A stretch of 64,000 nt of DNA from Acidobacteriota bacterium (lineage in GTDB: Bacteria > Acidobacteriota > Terriglobia > Terriglobales > Acidobacteriaceae). The notes beneath the pieces were generated by a model that made no database searches, had not been told where the DNA came from, and saw nothing but the letters and a program-made list of their open reading frames with translations. Within the stretch, counting starts at the first letter, position 1; every line of letters starts with the position of its first letter. A program made the position numbers and the translations under genes. Positions 51,865 to 61,662 of this stretch are shown piece by piece. Location of the stretch: positions 1-64,000 of the forward strand of contig JAJZME010000071.1 in the NCBI GenBank assembly GCA_021803035.1. Reading direction: 5' to 3'.

Positions 51865-53550
51865 CTATCGGCTTCGTGCCACTTCCGCCGCGGCCGGCTG
51901 AATGCTGCCCGCGCCCTGGGTCACGCCGCAGAGGTGAACGTGGACGCCCAGCTCCGCGAACATGGCCGCTTTGGTGGCCAGCGCCTTGTCGGCCATCTCC
52001 GCGCTGGGCGCGTAGGCCACATTCACGTGGTTGGCGCGATGCCGGGCCATCATCTGGTTCTGGCTTACGCCGTGCAGTACGGCATGAACGATGGGCCACT
52101 GCACCGTGGTTTCACGCCAGCGGCGCTCTGTTTCCGCGGCTGGCAGCGAGACCACCGAGCCGCGCCCCATGTCGACGTGCAGCGCGCCGCCCTCCACAAA
52201 GACGCGGCTCCAGACGATCTCGCCCGGCTTGCCTACGCCCTTCAGCGATCCGCCGCCCAGCGGGAAGTACATGGCCGGCTGCCGTTCGCTGCGCGCGCCG
52301 GCGTAGCCGTTGACAAAGTGATTGGCCGGCGCCGCGCCTGAAATCTGCAGCAGCCAGACAAAGCCGTCCACGCCGTCGCCCTTGTAATGCTCGCCCCAGC
52401 GCACGTCGTGCAGCGTGGTGGAGGGATCGAGCCCCAGCGCATTCCAGCAGCGGTTGGTCACCAGCACATCCACGCCCGCGCACTCGTCCACTTCGTTGAA
52501 GTGCGGCAGCGGCGCGCCGGGATAAAGCTCCTGGTTGGTGCCTTCGGCACACACCGCAGGCCGGTCGGAGTTGTTCAGCATGCCCTCGGCCAGATCGGAG
52601 GCCGGCACCATGTCCTTGAGCCCCTGCTGATATTGAATGCCGATGGTGTCGCAGCCAAACTCGGCGGCAATGCGCACGGCGGCGATGTACATCTTGCACT
52701 GGCCGAGGACCTGATCGAGGGTGAGCTCGGTAGCCGGATCCTTGCCGAAATCGAACTGCACGCCCCTGGCCACCAGCCAGTCATAAACAGCCTTGGCTTC
52801 CGCGTCGGCTACGGTGCGCATTTTGGCTACCAGCGCCGACTGGCTGAGCCGCTCCTTGAAGATGCCCGCGGGGTTCAGCAACTCGTCGTCGATGATGGCG
52901 TTGTACATGCCCATGCAGCCCTCGTCGAAGATGCCGACGATGGCCTTGCGGTGCTTAAGCTCGCTCGCCAGCCTGGCGCCCAGCGCCGCGCTTCCGGTCG
53001 GCAGCTTGCTCTTGTCGAGCGCGCGCACGTGGGAGAGGTCGTGCGTGATTTTTCCGTCGCGCAGCCATTCGTCCAGCCCGCGCAGAAAATACTCGTCGGT
53101 AAAGTCCTTGCTCCAGATGGAGGAAAATTCCTTGCCGGCCTTGATCAGCGAGCCGTTCAGGTTGAGCAGGCCGACCAGCCCGGGCCATTGGCCGGACCAG
53201 TTGGCCGCGGTCAGGATCGGTCCCCGATGGCTGCGCAGGCCGGGCAGCACGTGGTGGCTGTACTGCCATGCCGCCGTCGCAAACACCAGCCGGGCTTCGG
53301 GATGAATATGCATGAAGACGTCCATGCCTTGGCGCTGCGACGAAATAAAGCCGTGCTTCAATTTCTCGTCATACGGATGGGCGCGGACCAGTTTGTAGCC
53401 CTTGCGGGCAAAGGCCGCGGTCAATTTTTCTTCCATGTCGCGCTGGGCCGGCCAGCACACCTGGTTGGCCGAAAGGCGCAAATCCCCGCTGGTGACGAGC
53501 AGGACTTCGTTGTCCGCCGGCTTGCCCGCCCGATCGTGTTGCTCTGCCAT
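51865..53550 (-). CDS. L-fucose/L-arabinose isomerase-family protein
   Basis: A 561-aa cytoplasmic protein resembling the FucI/AraA isomerase fold. Recognisable phrases are IVGIFDEGCMGMYNAIIDDELL, AAEFGCDTIGIQYQQGLKDM and NRCWNALGLDPSTTLHDVRWGEH. Metal-ligand Glu/Asp candidates are present, but substrate specificity cannot be read; other proteins of this fold have unrelated or unknown substrates. No other sugar gene is nearby: it follows glutamate dehydrogenase, so the role may differ from fucose use. The ATG at 53550 is chosen over one 13 codons upstream. Confidence 0.65.
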   Translation of the reverse strand: MAEQHDRAGKPADNEVLLVTSGDLRLSANQVCWPAQRDMEEKLTAAFARKGYKLVRAHPYDEKLKHGFISSQRQGMDVFMHIHPEARLVFATAAWQYSHHVLPGLRSHRGPILTAANWSGQWPGLVGLLNLNGSLIKAGKEFSSIWSKDFTDEYFLRGLDEWLRDGKITHDLSHVRALDKSKLPTGSAALGARLASELKHRKAIVGIFDEGCMGMYNAIIDDELLNPAGIFKERLSQSALVAKMRTVADAEAKAVYDWLVARGVQFDFGKDPATELTLDQVLGQCKMYIAAVRIAAEFGCDTIGIQYQQGLKDMVPASDLAEGMLNNSDRPAVCAEGTNQELYPGAPLPHFNEVDECAGVDVLVTNRCWNALGLDPSTTLHDVRWGEHYKGDGVDGFVWLLQISGAAPANHFVNGYAGARSERQPAMYFPLGGGSLKGVGKPGEIVWSRVFVEGGALHVDMGRGSVVSLPAAETERRWRETTVQWPIVHAVLHGVSQNQMMARHRANHVNVAYAPSAEMADKALATKAAMFAELGVHVHLCGVTQGAGSIQPAAAEVARSR

Positions 53551-53674
53551 ATTCAATGAACTCCGCGTAAACGTATTCGCTTCCGTCAAAGGAAAATACT
53601 ACACCTTTAGCGCTTTCGCTGCCGGGGCTGAGCGGCTGCGCGATGCGCAACTTCCGGTGCGATTCTTCCGGGTT

Positions 53675-54934
53675 CTACGGATAAACGCCGCGCAGCTTCA
53701 CGGCCTCGGCCACGCGGCCGATTCCCAGCATATTGGCGGCCAGGCGCATGGGCACTTTCCGGTCCAGGTGAATCTTCAGCACATCGCGGAATGCTGTCTG
53801 CATCACCCGCTCCAGGCGGTTGTAAACGTCCTGCGCCTCCCAGAACAGATGCTGTTCGTCCTGCACCCACTCGAAGTAGGAGACCGTTACGCCGCCGGCG
53901 TTGCACAGGATATCGGGTATGACAAAAGTCTCGTTGCCGTTCAGGATGCGGTCTGCCGCCGGTGTCAGCGGCCCATTTGCCGCCTCGGCGATGATGCGCG
54001 CATGCACGCCCGGCGCGTTCGCGCTATCGATGGCACTTTCAAGCGCCGCGGGCACCAGAATGTCGCACTTGAGCGTCAGCAGCTCGGCCGGATCCATCGC
54101 TTCCGCTTCGGGGAAGCCCGCCACGCGGCCAGTGAGCGTCTTCAAATGGATCAGCTCGGGAATGTTCAGGCCCTTGCTGTTGTATACGCACCCCGTTGAG
54201 TCGCTCACCGCGACCACCCTGGCTCCGGCTTCATGCAGCAACTGCGCCGCCACCGAACCGGCGTTCCCAAATCCCTGCACCGCGACCGCCGCGCCTGGCA
54301 GTTGCATTTTGAGGTGCTCGCAGGCGCATGTGATGGTGTAGAAGACGCCGCGTCCCGTGGCTTCGCTGCGTCCCAGCGAGCCGCCCAGGCTGAGGGGCTT
54401 GCCGGTTACCACGCCGGGAATTGGATAGCCCTTGGTCATGCTGTAGGTGTCCATGATCCACGCCATGGTCTGGGCGTTGGTGTAGACGTCGGGCGCGGGA
54501 ATGTCCTGTTCCGGCCCGATGATGGGCAGAATGGCGCTGGTGTAGCGGCGCGTCATCCGCTCCAGTTCGCCCGCCGACATGTGCTTGGGGTCGCAGGTCA
54601 CTCCGCCCTTGGCGCCGCCGAAGGGAATGTTCACGACCGCGCACTTCCAGGTCATCCACGTGGCCAGGGCCTTGACTTCGTCCAGCGTCACCTGCGGGTG
54701 ATAGCGTATGCCGCCCTTGGCCGGCCCGCGCACCGAGCTGTGCTGCACGCGGTAGCCTTCAAAGCGGTGAAGCCGGCCGTCGTCCATGCGCACCGGCACG
54801 GTTACCGTCAACATGCGCTCGGGATACTTGATCATCTCCCGTGTGTCTGAGTCCAGATCCAGCGCGTCGGCCGCTCGGTCGAAGTTTTCGAGGGCCACGT
54901 CATACACATTCTGCGTTGTTGCCGCTGTGAGCAT
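53675..54934 (-). CDS. gdhA: Glu/Leu/Phe/Val dehydrogenase
   Basis: A 419-aa amino-acid dehydrogenase: glutamate plus NAD(P)+ to 2-oxoglutarate and ammonia. The glutamate-binding and catalytic stretch is VVNIPFGGAKGGVTCDP (Lys in FGGAKGG), the nucleotide fold starts AVAVQGFGNAGSVAAQLL, and the length fits hexameric enzymes. GAGGAGGAGA precedes the ATG at 54934. Next to a branched-chain aminotransferase it can regenerate 2-oxoglutarate for transamination. Leucine dehydrogenase activity is the less likely alternative. Confidence 0.9.
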   Translation of the reverse strand: MLTAATTQNVYDVALENFDRAADALDLDSDTREMIKYPERMLTVTVPVRMDDGRLHRFEGYRVQHSSVRGPAKGGIRYHPQVTLDEVKALATWMTWKCAVVNIPFGGAKGGVTCDPKHMSAGELERMTRRYTSAILPIIGPEQDIPAPDVYTNAQTMAWIMDTYSMTKGYPIPGVVTGKPLSLGGSLGRSEATGRGVFYTITCACEHLKMQLPGAAVAVQGFGNAGSVAAQLLHEAGARVVAVSDSTGCVYNSKGLNIPELIHLKTLTGRVAGFPEAEAMDPAELLTLKCDILVPAALESAIDSANAPGVHARIIAEAANGPLTPAADRILNGNETFVIPDILCNAGGVTVSYFEWVQDEQHLFWEAQDVYNRLERVMQTAFRDVLKIHLDRKVPMRLAANMLGIGRVAEAVKLRGVYP

Positions 54935-54983
54935 TCTGTCTCCTCCTCGAGTTGAACCAATCTGCCGCCCGCTTGCTTTCAGC

Positions 54984-55970
54984 CTAGGCGGCGTGCACGT
55001 GTTCGGGCCGGTTGGCGCTCCATCCCGATTCGCTTCCCGGGCGATAAACCGGAACCAGCCACTTCCCGTAATCGCGCAAGCGCCCATGCACCGCCTCGAT
55101 ATACAAATGCCGAAGCTGGCTCGTGACCGGACCGACGGTGGCGTCCTTCACGGGCCTGTGATCCACGCGCACCACCGGCGCGATGCCCACCGCGGTTCCG
55201 GTCAAGAACAGCTCGTCCGCCACATACAGCTCGCTGCGGTCGATGGGCCGCTCAAACGGCGTCAAGCCGATCTCCCGTTCCGCCAGCTCCATCACCGAGT
55301 TGCGCGTGATGCCTTCCAGCAGGTTCTCCGTCACCGGCGGCGTAATCAGCCGCCCCCGCCGCACCATGAAGATGTTCGACGTGGAGCCTTCGGCAACCTG
55401 GCCGCTCTCGTTGAGCAGGATGGCTTCGTCAAAGCCGGCGCGGCGCGCATCGTCGCTGGCCAATGCGCTGTTCACATAGGCGCCGCAGATCTTTCCACGC
55501 GCCGGAATGGCGTTGTCTTCAATGCGCCGCCACGAGCTTACCGTCGCATGCAGGCCCATATCGCTGTGCAGATACTCGCCAAAGGGCAGCGCAACCATCG
55601 CAAAGGCATCGCGATCGTCCGGGCTCACGCCCACGCGCTCCGCGCTCTTGTAGGCCAGCGGCCGGATGTAGACATCGGTGCGCAGCCTGTTGCGCCGCAG
55701 CAACTGAACGGCGATGGCGCAAAGCTGTTCCGTGGTTGCCGGCACCTCGATGCGCAGTATGCCGCAGTTCCGTTTCCAGCGCTCGAAGTGCTCAAGCGGC
55801 CGCATCAGGAACAGATCCTGCCCGGCCTCGTCCCAATGCGCCCGAATTCCCTCGAAGACGCCGGTTCCGTAGTGCAGCGCGTGGGTCAGAATGCCGACGC
55901 GCGCCTCGTGCAGCGGCATATACTGCCCGCCAAAGTACACAGTCAGGTTTGGATCGGGCTCAACATTCAT
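54984..55970 (-). CDS. ilvE: Branched-chain amino acid aminotransferase
   Basis: A 328-aa class-IV PLP aminotransferase exchanging the amino group between Leu/Ile/Val and 2-oxoglutarate. Typical stretches are HALHYGTGVFEGIRAH, DVYIRPLAYKS with the PLP-binding Lys region, NESGQVAEGSTSNIFMV and ELFLTGTAVGIAPVV. Its ATG overlaps the stop of the preceding oxidoreductase gene (ATGA), so the two are translationally coupled. D-amino acid or aminodeoxychorismate relatives exist, but the partner gene makes BCAA the best fit. Confidence 0.88.
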   Translation of the reverse strand: MNVEPDPNLTVYFGGQYMPLHEARVGILTHALHYGTGVFEGIRAHWDEAGQDLFLMRPLEHFERWKRNCGILRIEVPATTEQLCAIAVQLLRRNRLRTDVYIRPLAYKSAERVGVSPDDRDAFAMVALPFGEYLHSDMGLHATVSSWRRIEDNAIPARGKICGAYVNSALASDDARRAGFDEAILLNESGQVAEGSTSNIFMVRRGRLITPPVTENLLEGITRNSVMELAEREIGLTPFERPIDRSELYVADELFLTGTAVGIAPVVRVDHRPVKDATVGPVTSQLRHLYIEAVHGRLRDYGKWLVPVYRPGSESGWSANRPEHVHAA

Positions 55971-57433
55971 CGTGTCACCTCTTCGACCATCGATTCCCTG
56001 CAAACCGCGCGACCGCGCTCGAGCGCCCGCTCATCCAGTTCCACCCAGCGCGGATTCCTGACCAGGCGGTGCAGAGCGGCGTCAATGCTGGCCTGGGGCA
56101 CGGCTCCGGCAATTTCAAGCAGCGCGCCCAGCATCGTCATGTTGCAGGCGCGCGCATCGCCCAGCTCATCGGCCAGATGCGTGAAGGGATGGGCCAGAAC
56201 ATGAACGTCCTTGCGCATGCACTCGGGCGGAAACTCGTCGCCGTTGTAAATGATCCAGCCGCCCGGCCGCACGCTGGCGTCGAATTTCCTGAGCGACGGC
56301 TCATTCATCGCGATCAGCATATTGGGCGCGCTCACCAGCGGCGAATCGATGGGCGCGCTCGACAAACGCACGTGGCAGTTTGATGTGCCGGAGCGCATCT
56401 CCGGCCCATAAGACGGCAGCCACGACACTTCCAGGCCCGCATCAAGTCCGGCTTCGGCCAGCACTTCGCCCAGCAGCAGCACGCCCTGCCCGCCAAAGCC
56501 CGCGATGCGTACTTCGAGATCTACTTCAGCCGTTCGTGCCTGCGTCGCTGAAAATTCAGGCTCAGCGGCGCCAACAACGCCCAGAATCTCGGGAATCCGT
56601 TCGAGCGGCGGCGCGGCGGCGGGCGCTGTTTGCGCTTGCGCTTCCCGGGTCCGGTCGCAAAAGACGCCCAGCGGAAAAGTCTTTTCCATCACGTCGCGCA
56701 CCCAGTGCTGCGACTCCACCGGGGTCATCTTCCAGATGGTGGGGCAGGGCGACAAAATCTCAACCAGCGAAAATCCCAGGCCGCGCACCTGATTTTCCAC
56801 GGCGCGGCGCACGGCGCGGGCCGCCTGAGCCACCTGCTTGTTGTCGCCCAGGCCCACGCGCTCGATATAAACCGGCGCTTGCAGCGTGGCCAGCAACTCG
56901 CTGATGTGCAGCGGATAGCCTTCCGCCTTTGCGCTGCGGCCCAGCGGCGTGGTGGTGCTCTTCTGGCCCAGCAGCGTGGTCGGCGCAAACTGGCCGCCGG
57001 TCATGCTGTAGATGGCGTTGTTCACAAAGATCACGCTGATGTGCTCGCCGCGGTTGGCGGCGTGCAGAATCTCCGCCGAGCCGATGGCCGACAGATCGCC
57101 GTCGCCCTGGTAGCTGATCACGATGCTCTCCGGGCGGCTGCGCTTCATGGCCGTGGCCACTGCGGGCGCGCGGCCGTGCGCCGCCTGCACGTTGCCCACA
57201 TCGAAGTAGTAATAGGTAAAAACGCCGCAGCCCACGGGGCCGATCATGATCGTGCGGTCCTGAATGCCCAGCTCGTCGATGGCCTGGGCCAGCATCTTGT
57301 GAACCGTGCCGTGGCCGCAGCCCGGGCAAAAGTGCGTCTGGTGCTGCAGTTCGCTCTTGCGCTCAAAGCGCTCATAGAACGCCTTCGACCGCCCATGCGA
57401 AACGACGTAACCGGCTTCCGCTTGGTTAGACAT
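55967..57433 (-). CDS. 2-oxoacid:ferredoxin oxidoreductase, fused beta-gamma subunit
   Basis: A 488-aa fusion. The first 290 residues are the TPP-binding beta subunit ([36 protein letters not shown] with the TPP motif GDG...N). After an Ala/Pro linker, residues about 310-488 are the gamma subunit ([36 protein letters not shown]). Most bacteria encode these separately. With the alpha and delta subunits upstream it oxidises 2-oxoacids, probably branched ones, to acyl-CoA and reduced ferredoxin. It overlaps the alpha gene by 8 nt. Confidence 0.85.
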   Translation of the reverse strand: MSNQAEAGYVVSHGRSKAFYERFERKSELQHQTHFCPGCGHGTVHKMLAQAIDELGIQDRTIMIGPVGCGVFTYYYFDVGNVQAAHGRAPAVATAMKRSRPESIVISYQGDGDLSAIGSAEILHAANRGEHISVIFVNNAIYSMTGGQFAPTTLLGQKSTTTPLGRSAKAEGYPLHISELLATLQAPVYIERVGLGDNKQVAQAARAVRRAVENQVRGLGFSLVEILSPCPTIWKMTPVESQHWVRDVMEKTFPLGVFCDRTREAQAQTAPAAAPPLERIPEILGVVGAAEPEFSATQARTAEVDLEVRIAGFGGQGVLLLGEVLAEAGLDAGLEVSWLPSYGPEMRSGTSNCHVRLSSAPIDSPLVSAPNMLIAMNEPSLRKFDASVRPGGWIIYNGDEFPPECMRKDVHVLAHPFTHLADELGDARACNMTMLGALLEIAGAVPQASIDAALHRLVRNPRWVELDERALERGRAVCRESMVEEVTR

Positions 57434-58520
57434 GAGCCATTTGCTCCTTTCCCGAGGCCTGGGCCCGCTTCATGCGCCGCGCCTGCTCGCGCACCAGCGC
57501 CAGCACTTCCTGGTGCGATGGAACATTGCCGCCCACGCGGCTGAAAAACTCGACCGGCCGCGCGCCGTTCAGCGCCAGGCGCACATCTTCGATCAGTTGG
57601 CCGTTGCTCATTTCCACCACGATGAAAACGCGCGCCCGCCGGGCCAGCCGCTGGAAATGCGCCCGGGGGAATGGATAGAGCGTGATGGGGCGCAGCAGCC
57701 CGACCTTGAGCCCGTCGGCGCGTGCCTCGGAGGTGACGGCCTTCAGAATGCGCCCCACGATTCCATAGCCGGTCAGCACGATTTCGGCGTCCTCGGTAGA
57801 CCACTCTTCGGCGCGGGTTTCGCGCTGCTCGGCCAGGCGATACTTGGCCTCCAGGCCGCGCTGATGCGCTTCCAGCTCGTCGGGGTCGAGGTAAAGCGAG
57901 GTGATGAGGTTGGCGCGTGTCTCGGCCGTGCCGGTTACGGCCCACGTGGGCTGGCGCGGCGCGGCGGCCGCCTGCGGAAACTCGACCGGCTCCATCATCT
58001 GGCCGACAAATCCATCGGCCAGCACCACGGCGGGATTGCGATAGCGGTCGGCCAGTTCGAAGGCCAGCGCCGTAAGGTCCGCCATCTCCTGCACCGAGTC
58101 CGGCGCCAGCACCAGCGTGCGGTAGTTGCCGTGGCCGCCGCCTTTCACCACCTGGTGATAGTCGCCCTGCTCGGCGGCGATATTGCCCAGTCCCGGCCCG
58201 CCGCGCGTGATGTCGGCAATCACGCAGGGCAGTTCCGCGCCCGCCATGTAACTGATGCCTTCCTGCATGAGGCTGATGCCCGGTCCGCTGGACGCCGTCA
58301 TGCATCGCACGCCCGCCGATGCCGCGCCGTAGAGCATGTTGATGGCCGCCACTTCGCTTTCGGCTTGCACGAATACGCCGCCGGCCTGCGGCATGTACTC
58401 CGCCGCCGCCTCGGCGATCTCGCTGGCTGGCGTAATGGGATAGCCATAGAACGCGCGGCATCCCGCCAGGATGGCGCTTTTGACGATTGCTTCGTTGCCC
58501 TTCATCAGTTGCTTGCGCAT
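57426..58520 (-). CDS. vorB: 2-oxoacid:ferredoxin oxidoreductase alpha subunit (VorB type)
   Basis: A 364-aa subunit: pyrimidine-binding and CoA-side domains of the ferredoxin-dependent 2-oxoacid oxidoreductase. Characteristic are [67 protein letters not shown] and [16 protein letters not shown]. The style fits 3-methyl-2-oxobutanoate (ketoisovalerate) oxidoreductases; 2-oxoglutarate oxidoreductase is close. It overlaps the delta gene by 16 nt and the beta-gamma gene by 8 nt. Confidence 0.85.
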   Translation of the reverse strand: MRKQLMKGNEAIVKSAILAGCRAFYGYPITPASEIAEAAAEYMPQAGGVFVQAESEVAAINMLYGAASAGVRCMTASSGPGISLMQEGISYMAGAELPCVIADITRGGPGLGNIAAEQGDYHQVVKGGGHGNYRTLVLAPDSVQEMADLTALAFELADRYRNPAVVLADGFVGQMMEPVEFPQAAAAPRQPTWAVTGTAETRANLITSLYLDPDELEAHQRGLEAKYRLAEQRETRAEEWSTEDAEIVLTGYGIVGRILKAVTSEARADGLKVGLLRPITLYPFPRAHFQRLARRARVFIVVEMSNGQLIEDVRLALNGARPVEFFSRVGGNVPSHQEVLALVREQARRMKRAQASGKEQMAHV

Positions 58521-58810
58521 GGGCTTGCTCCTTCGGCGTCGTGGTGTGGGAGGCCGGACGTCTGGCGGCTTGGCGGAAGCACGGCGCGCAGCACCGTAAT
58601 CGCGCCCGGTTCAGGGCACACCATGAAGCAGATTCCGCATCCCGTACAGCCGTGGCCGGCGTAGACCGCGGTGCGATAGCCGTAGTGATTCAGCCGCTCG
58701 CTCAGGCCGATCACCTTGGGCGGGCAGGCTTCGATGCAAAGCCCACATCCCTTGCACTCGTCCGTATCGATCCGCAGCAGGCCCCGGTCTTTCTTCTCTG
58801 TATTTGTCAT
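58505..58810 (-). CDS. Ferredoxin-type delta subunit (two 4Fe-4S clusters)
   Basis: A 101-aa electron-transfer subunit with two 4Fe-4S motifs: [18 protein letters not shown] and [17 protein letters not shown]. It is the first subunit gene of the oxidoreductase, 22 bp after a CoA-transferase gene, with GGAAGGAACAAGG before the ATG. The last 25 residues are low complexity and overlap the start of the alpha gene. Confidence 0.85.
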   Translation of the reverse strand: MTNTEKKDRGLLRIDTDECKGCGLCIEACPPKVIGLSERLNHYGYRTAVYAGHGCTGCGICFMVCPEPGAITVLRAVLPPSRQTSGLPHHDAEGASPCASN

Positions 58811-58832
58811 TCCTTGTTCCTTCCCCGCGCAC

Positions 58833-60158
58833 TCAGAAAGGTGCGGCGGTTGTCCTTTCGCGCTCCAGGTAATGCGCGCGCAATGCAAAGTCTTCCAGCT
58901 CCTGTCTGAAGCGCGGATCGGCAATTGCGATCAGCGCCTCGGCGCGTTCGCGCAGCGTCTTTCCGTGCAGATAGGCGATGCCGTACTCGGTCACCACGTA
59001 GTGCACATCCGCGCGCGACGTCACCACGCCGGCGCCCGGTTCCAGCACCGGCACAAGGCGCGATACCTTTCCATCCAGCGCCGTTGCGGGCAGCGCGATA
59101 ATCGGTACGCCGCCTTTGGCGCGCGCCGCGCCGCGAATGAAGTCCAGTTGTCCTCCGAAGCCGCTATACGGCCTGGTGCCGATGGAGTCCGAGCAGACCT
59201 GGCCGGTAAGATCCACCTGGATGGCCGAGTTGATGGCTACCATGCGCTCGTTTTGCGCCACCACAAATGGGTCGTTGGTATAGCTCACGGAGCGGAACTC
59301 GAAGCTTGGGTTGTCGTCGATAAAGTCGAACAGACGCTGTGTCCCCAGCACGAAGGCGGCCACCACCTTGCCCCGGTGCAGCGACTTGCGCTCGCCGTTC
59401 ACCACGCCCGACTCCATGAGCTCGATCAGTCCGTCCGCGCACATTTCGGTGTGAACGCCCAGGTCGCGCTTGTCGTTCAGGCAGGCCAGCACCGCTTCGG
59501 GAATGCCGCCGATGCCGGTTTGCAGCGTGGCGCCGTTGGGAATCAGCGAAGCCACATTGCGCGCCACGCGCAGGTGCATGTCAGTGAAGGGCTCGGCGCG
59601 CAGCTCCAGCAGCGGTCGCGATGTCTCTACGATGGCGGAAAGCCGGCTTACATGCAGAAAGGTGTCGCCGTGCGTGCGCGGCATCTGGTCGTTCACCTCG
59701 GCGATCAGCACCGGCGCCATGCGCGCCGCGGTCAGGGTGCAGTCCACCGTTGTTCCCAGGCTCACGAAGCCATGCGCGTCGGGCGGCGACACCTGCATCA
59801 GGACCACATCCAGCGGAAGCCCGCCATCGCCGAACAGTCCTTCAATCTCGCTCAGGAAGATCGGCGTGTAGTCGGCGCGCCCGGCGGCTACGGCTTCGCG
59901 CACGTTCGATCCCAGAAACAGCCCGCGATGCCGGAAGTGGCCTTCGTACTCCGGGCGCGTATAGTCGGCGCTGCCCAGCGTCATCATGTGGACGATTTCA
60001 ACGTCCTGCACTTCACCTGCGCGCGCCACCAGGGCATCGACCAGCGTGCTCGGCGTGCCGCATCCGGACTGGATCCACACCCGCGCCCCGGATCGTACTG
60101 CTTCGAGGGCCCTAGCTGCGCTCATGCACTTGCGCCCGTAAACTTCGCTCCACGCCAT
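58833..60158 (-). CDS. Acetyl-CoA hydrolase/transferase-family CoA transferase
   Basis: A 441-aa family-I CoA transferase of the 4-hydroxybutyrate/acetyl-CoA type. The catalytic Glu is probably in [15 protein letters not shown]; other marks are [17 protein letters not shown] and [23 protein letters not shown]. It could exchange CoA between the acyl-CoA made by the adjacent oxidoreductase and acetate or another acid, conserving the thioester energy. The ATG at 60158 follows GGAAAGG; an ATG at 60185 would add nine residues. Confidence 0.82.
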   Translation of the reverse strand: MAWSEVYGRKCMSAARALEAVRSGARVWIQSGCGTPSTLVDALVARAGEVQDVEIVHMMTLGSADYTRPEYEGHFRHRGLFLGSNVREAVAAGRADYTPIFLSEIEGLFGDGGLPLDVVLMQVSPPDAHGFVSLGTTVDCTLTAARMAPVLIAEVNDQMPRTHGDTFLHVSRLSAIVETSRPLLELRAEPFTDMHLRVARNVASLIPNGATLQTGIGGIPEAVLACLNDKRDLGVHTEMCADGLIELMESGVVNGERKSLHRGKVVAAFVLGTQRLFDFIDDNPSFEFRSVSYTNDPFVVAQNERMVAINSAIQVDLTGQVCSDSIGTRPYSGFGGQLDFIRGAARAKGGVPIIALPATALDGKVSRLVPVLEPGAGVVTSRADVHYVVTEYGIAYLHGKTLRERAEALIAIADPRFRQELEDFALRAHYLERERTTAAPF

Positions 60159-60666
60159 CTTGGCTTGCCTTTCCGCCAGCCGCATTCGCGGCCGCTTCAG
60201 ACCCTTCGCGTGTGCCGGGCCGGCTTGCTCCGCGCCCACCGCGTCCTTACCGGAAGCAGGACCCAAGGCCCGCATTATGCTACGAACCGCGGAAAAAGAT
60301 AGCAGTGATGAACATCACCCAACGCGCCGTCAAAGTGCACATCGGCGGGAAGTTGGCTTCAAATATGGGGGGCGTTGAATCGGGCTGAAATTGGGACAGA
60401 CCGGGCGGGACATTTCAATTGCCGGAAGGCCGTGGCATTCATGCCGCGCAAAAGAAGGGAGCCGGCGGCGCCGGTTCATGGGAAACGGTCTTACCGCGGG
60501 CACAGGGAAGGGAATGATCGATCTCTGCAAAAGGAATGGAACGCTGTCATCGGGCCGCAGCCCCGCTCCGCAGGGCTGCGGCCCGATGATCGGTTGGGCC
60601 GCGCATCGAATGCCTTCCAATGCCGCGGGCCCTCTCCGGCGCGGCCGAAGATTTTGATCCGATTTC
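60159..60666. other. Intergenic region between CoA-transferase and IclR genes
   Basis: About 500 bp with no supported gene apart from the hairpin at 60547-60589. It should carry the promoter of the catabolic operon. Confidence 0.4.
60547..60589. other. Perfect 17-bp hairpin
   Basis: TCATCGGGCCGCAGCCC (60547-60563) pairs fully with 60573-60589 around a 9-nt loop. It lies 78 bp beyond the end of the iclR gene on its strand, so it may end that transcript, though there is no T run. Confidence 0.6.
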
Positions 60667-61479
60667 TCAGGCCGGCACCGCAATCCGCGCGGCGCGTCCC
60701 ATCGGTATATACCCCATGTCCATCGAAATCCCGCGCACGCATTGCAGCAGATGGTTGGCGATGGCCGGCAGCTTTTGCGCTGTTACCCGGAATGACGGCC
60801 CGGAGACGCTTACGGCCGCCACCGGCTGGCGCTGTGCGTCCAGCACCGGCACGGCGATGCAGCGCAGGCCCTCTTCGAACTCTTCGTCATCTACCGCGTA
60901 TCCGCGCCGGCGCGTCTTTTCCAGCTCAACGCGCAACGCCTCCGGCGTCGTGATGGTGCGGTGCGTGAAGCGTTCGAACCGGGTGCGGCGCAGCACATCC
61001 TCAACGCGATCCTCAGGCAGAAACGCCAGGATGGCCTTGCCCACCGACGTGCAGTGCACCGGGTGGCTGGCCCCGATGCGCGTAATCATGCGCACCGAGC
61101 GCGCCGGCTCAATCTTGTCGATATAAATAACGCGCGCAGCTTCCAGCAGCGCCAGGTGCGCCGTCTCTTCCGTCTCGGATACCAGCCGCCGCAAATACGG
61201 CTGCGCCCGCTCGCGCAGGTCATATTGCTCAATGGCGCGGTTCCCGTAGTCGAACAGGCGCAGGCCAAGGCGGAACTTCCCGTTGCCTGTGCGTTCGACC
61301 ATACGGTGCCGCTCCAGAACCATCAGGAAGCGGTGCGCCGTACTCTTGTGTAATTGCAACGAAGAAGCGACCTGCGCCAGGCCGAGAGGCGTATCGCTCT
61401 CGCCCAGCAAATCCAAAACAGCAAATGCACGATCTAAGGCCTGAACTTTGTATGTGCCCTGCGGGCTTGCGTCTCGCAT
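60667..61479 (-). CDS. IclR-family transcriptional regulator
   Basis: A 270-aa regulator: N-terminal winged helix (LGLAQVASSLQLHKSTAHRFLMVLERH) and C-terminal effector domain (MITRIGASHPVHCTSVGKAILAFLPED; DDEEFEEGLRCIAVPVLD; ISVSG-like end). IclR proteins usually control a neighbouring catabolic operon and bind a small carboxylic metabolite. It is upstream of and co-directional with the CoA-transferase/oxidoreductase operon, so that is the probable target. Confidence 0.87.
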   Translation of the reverse strand: MRDASPQGTYKVQALDRAFAVLDLLGESDTPLGLAQVASSLQLHKSTAHRFLMVLERHRMVERTGNGKFRLGLRLFDYGNRAIEQYDLRERAQPYLRRLVSETEETAHLALLEAARVIYIDKIEPARSVRMITRIGASHPVHCTSVGKAILAFLPEDRVEDVLRRTRFERFTHRTITTPEALRVELEKTRRRGYAVDDEEFEEGLRCIAVPVLDAQRQPVAAVSVSGPSFRVTAQKLPAIANHLLQCVRGISMDMGYIPMGRAARIAVPA

Positions 61480-61662
61480 ATTGGTCCTCTATTCCGCGAT
61501 TTAACTACATTTTTTAGCTTTTCAGAATATGAGATTCGCGTCAAGATGTGAATTACGCCTTTTTGTAAGTCCTTTTGCACCAGCTTCAGAGGGCGCAAAA
61601 ATCGCAGGCGGAGCCGCCTTCCGCACCCATCGCGCAGATGAAATTCCTTTTATTTTCAATAG
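61480..61662. other. Intergenic region upstream of iclR
   Basis: About 180 bp, relatively AT-rich between 61500 and 61570; expected to contain the iclR promoter, with no motif assigned. Confidence 0.3.

Noticed and set aside
58716-60302. Plus-strand open frame of 528 codons
   Set aside because: It is antisense to the CoA-transferase gene, which has clear catalytic motifs.
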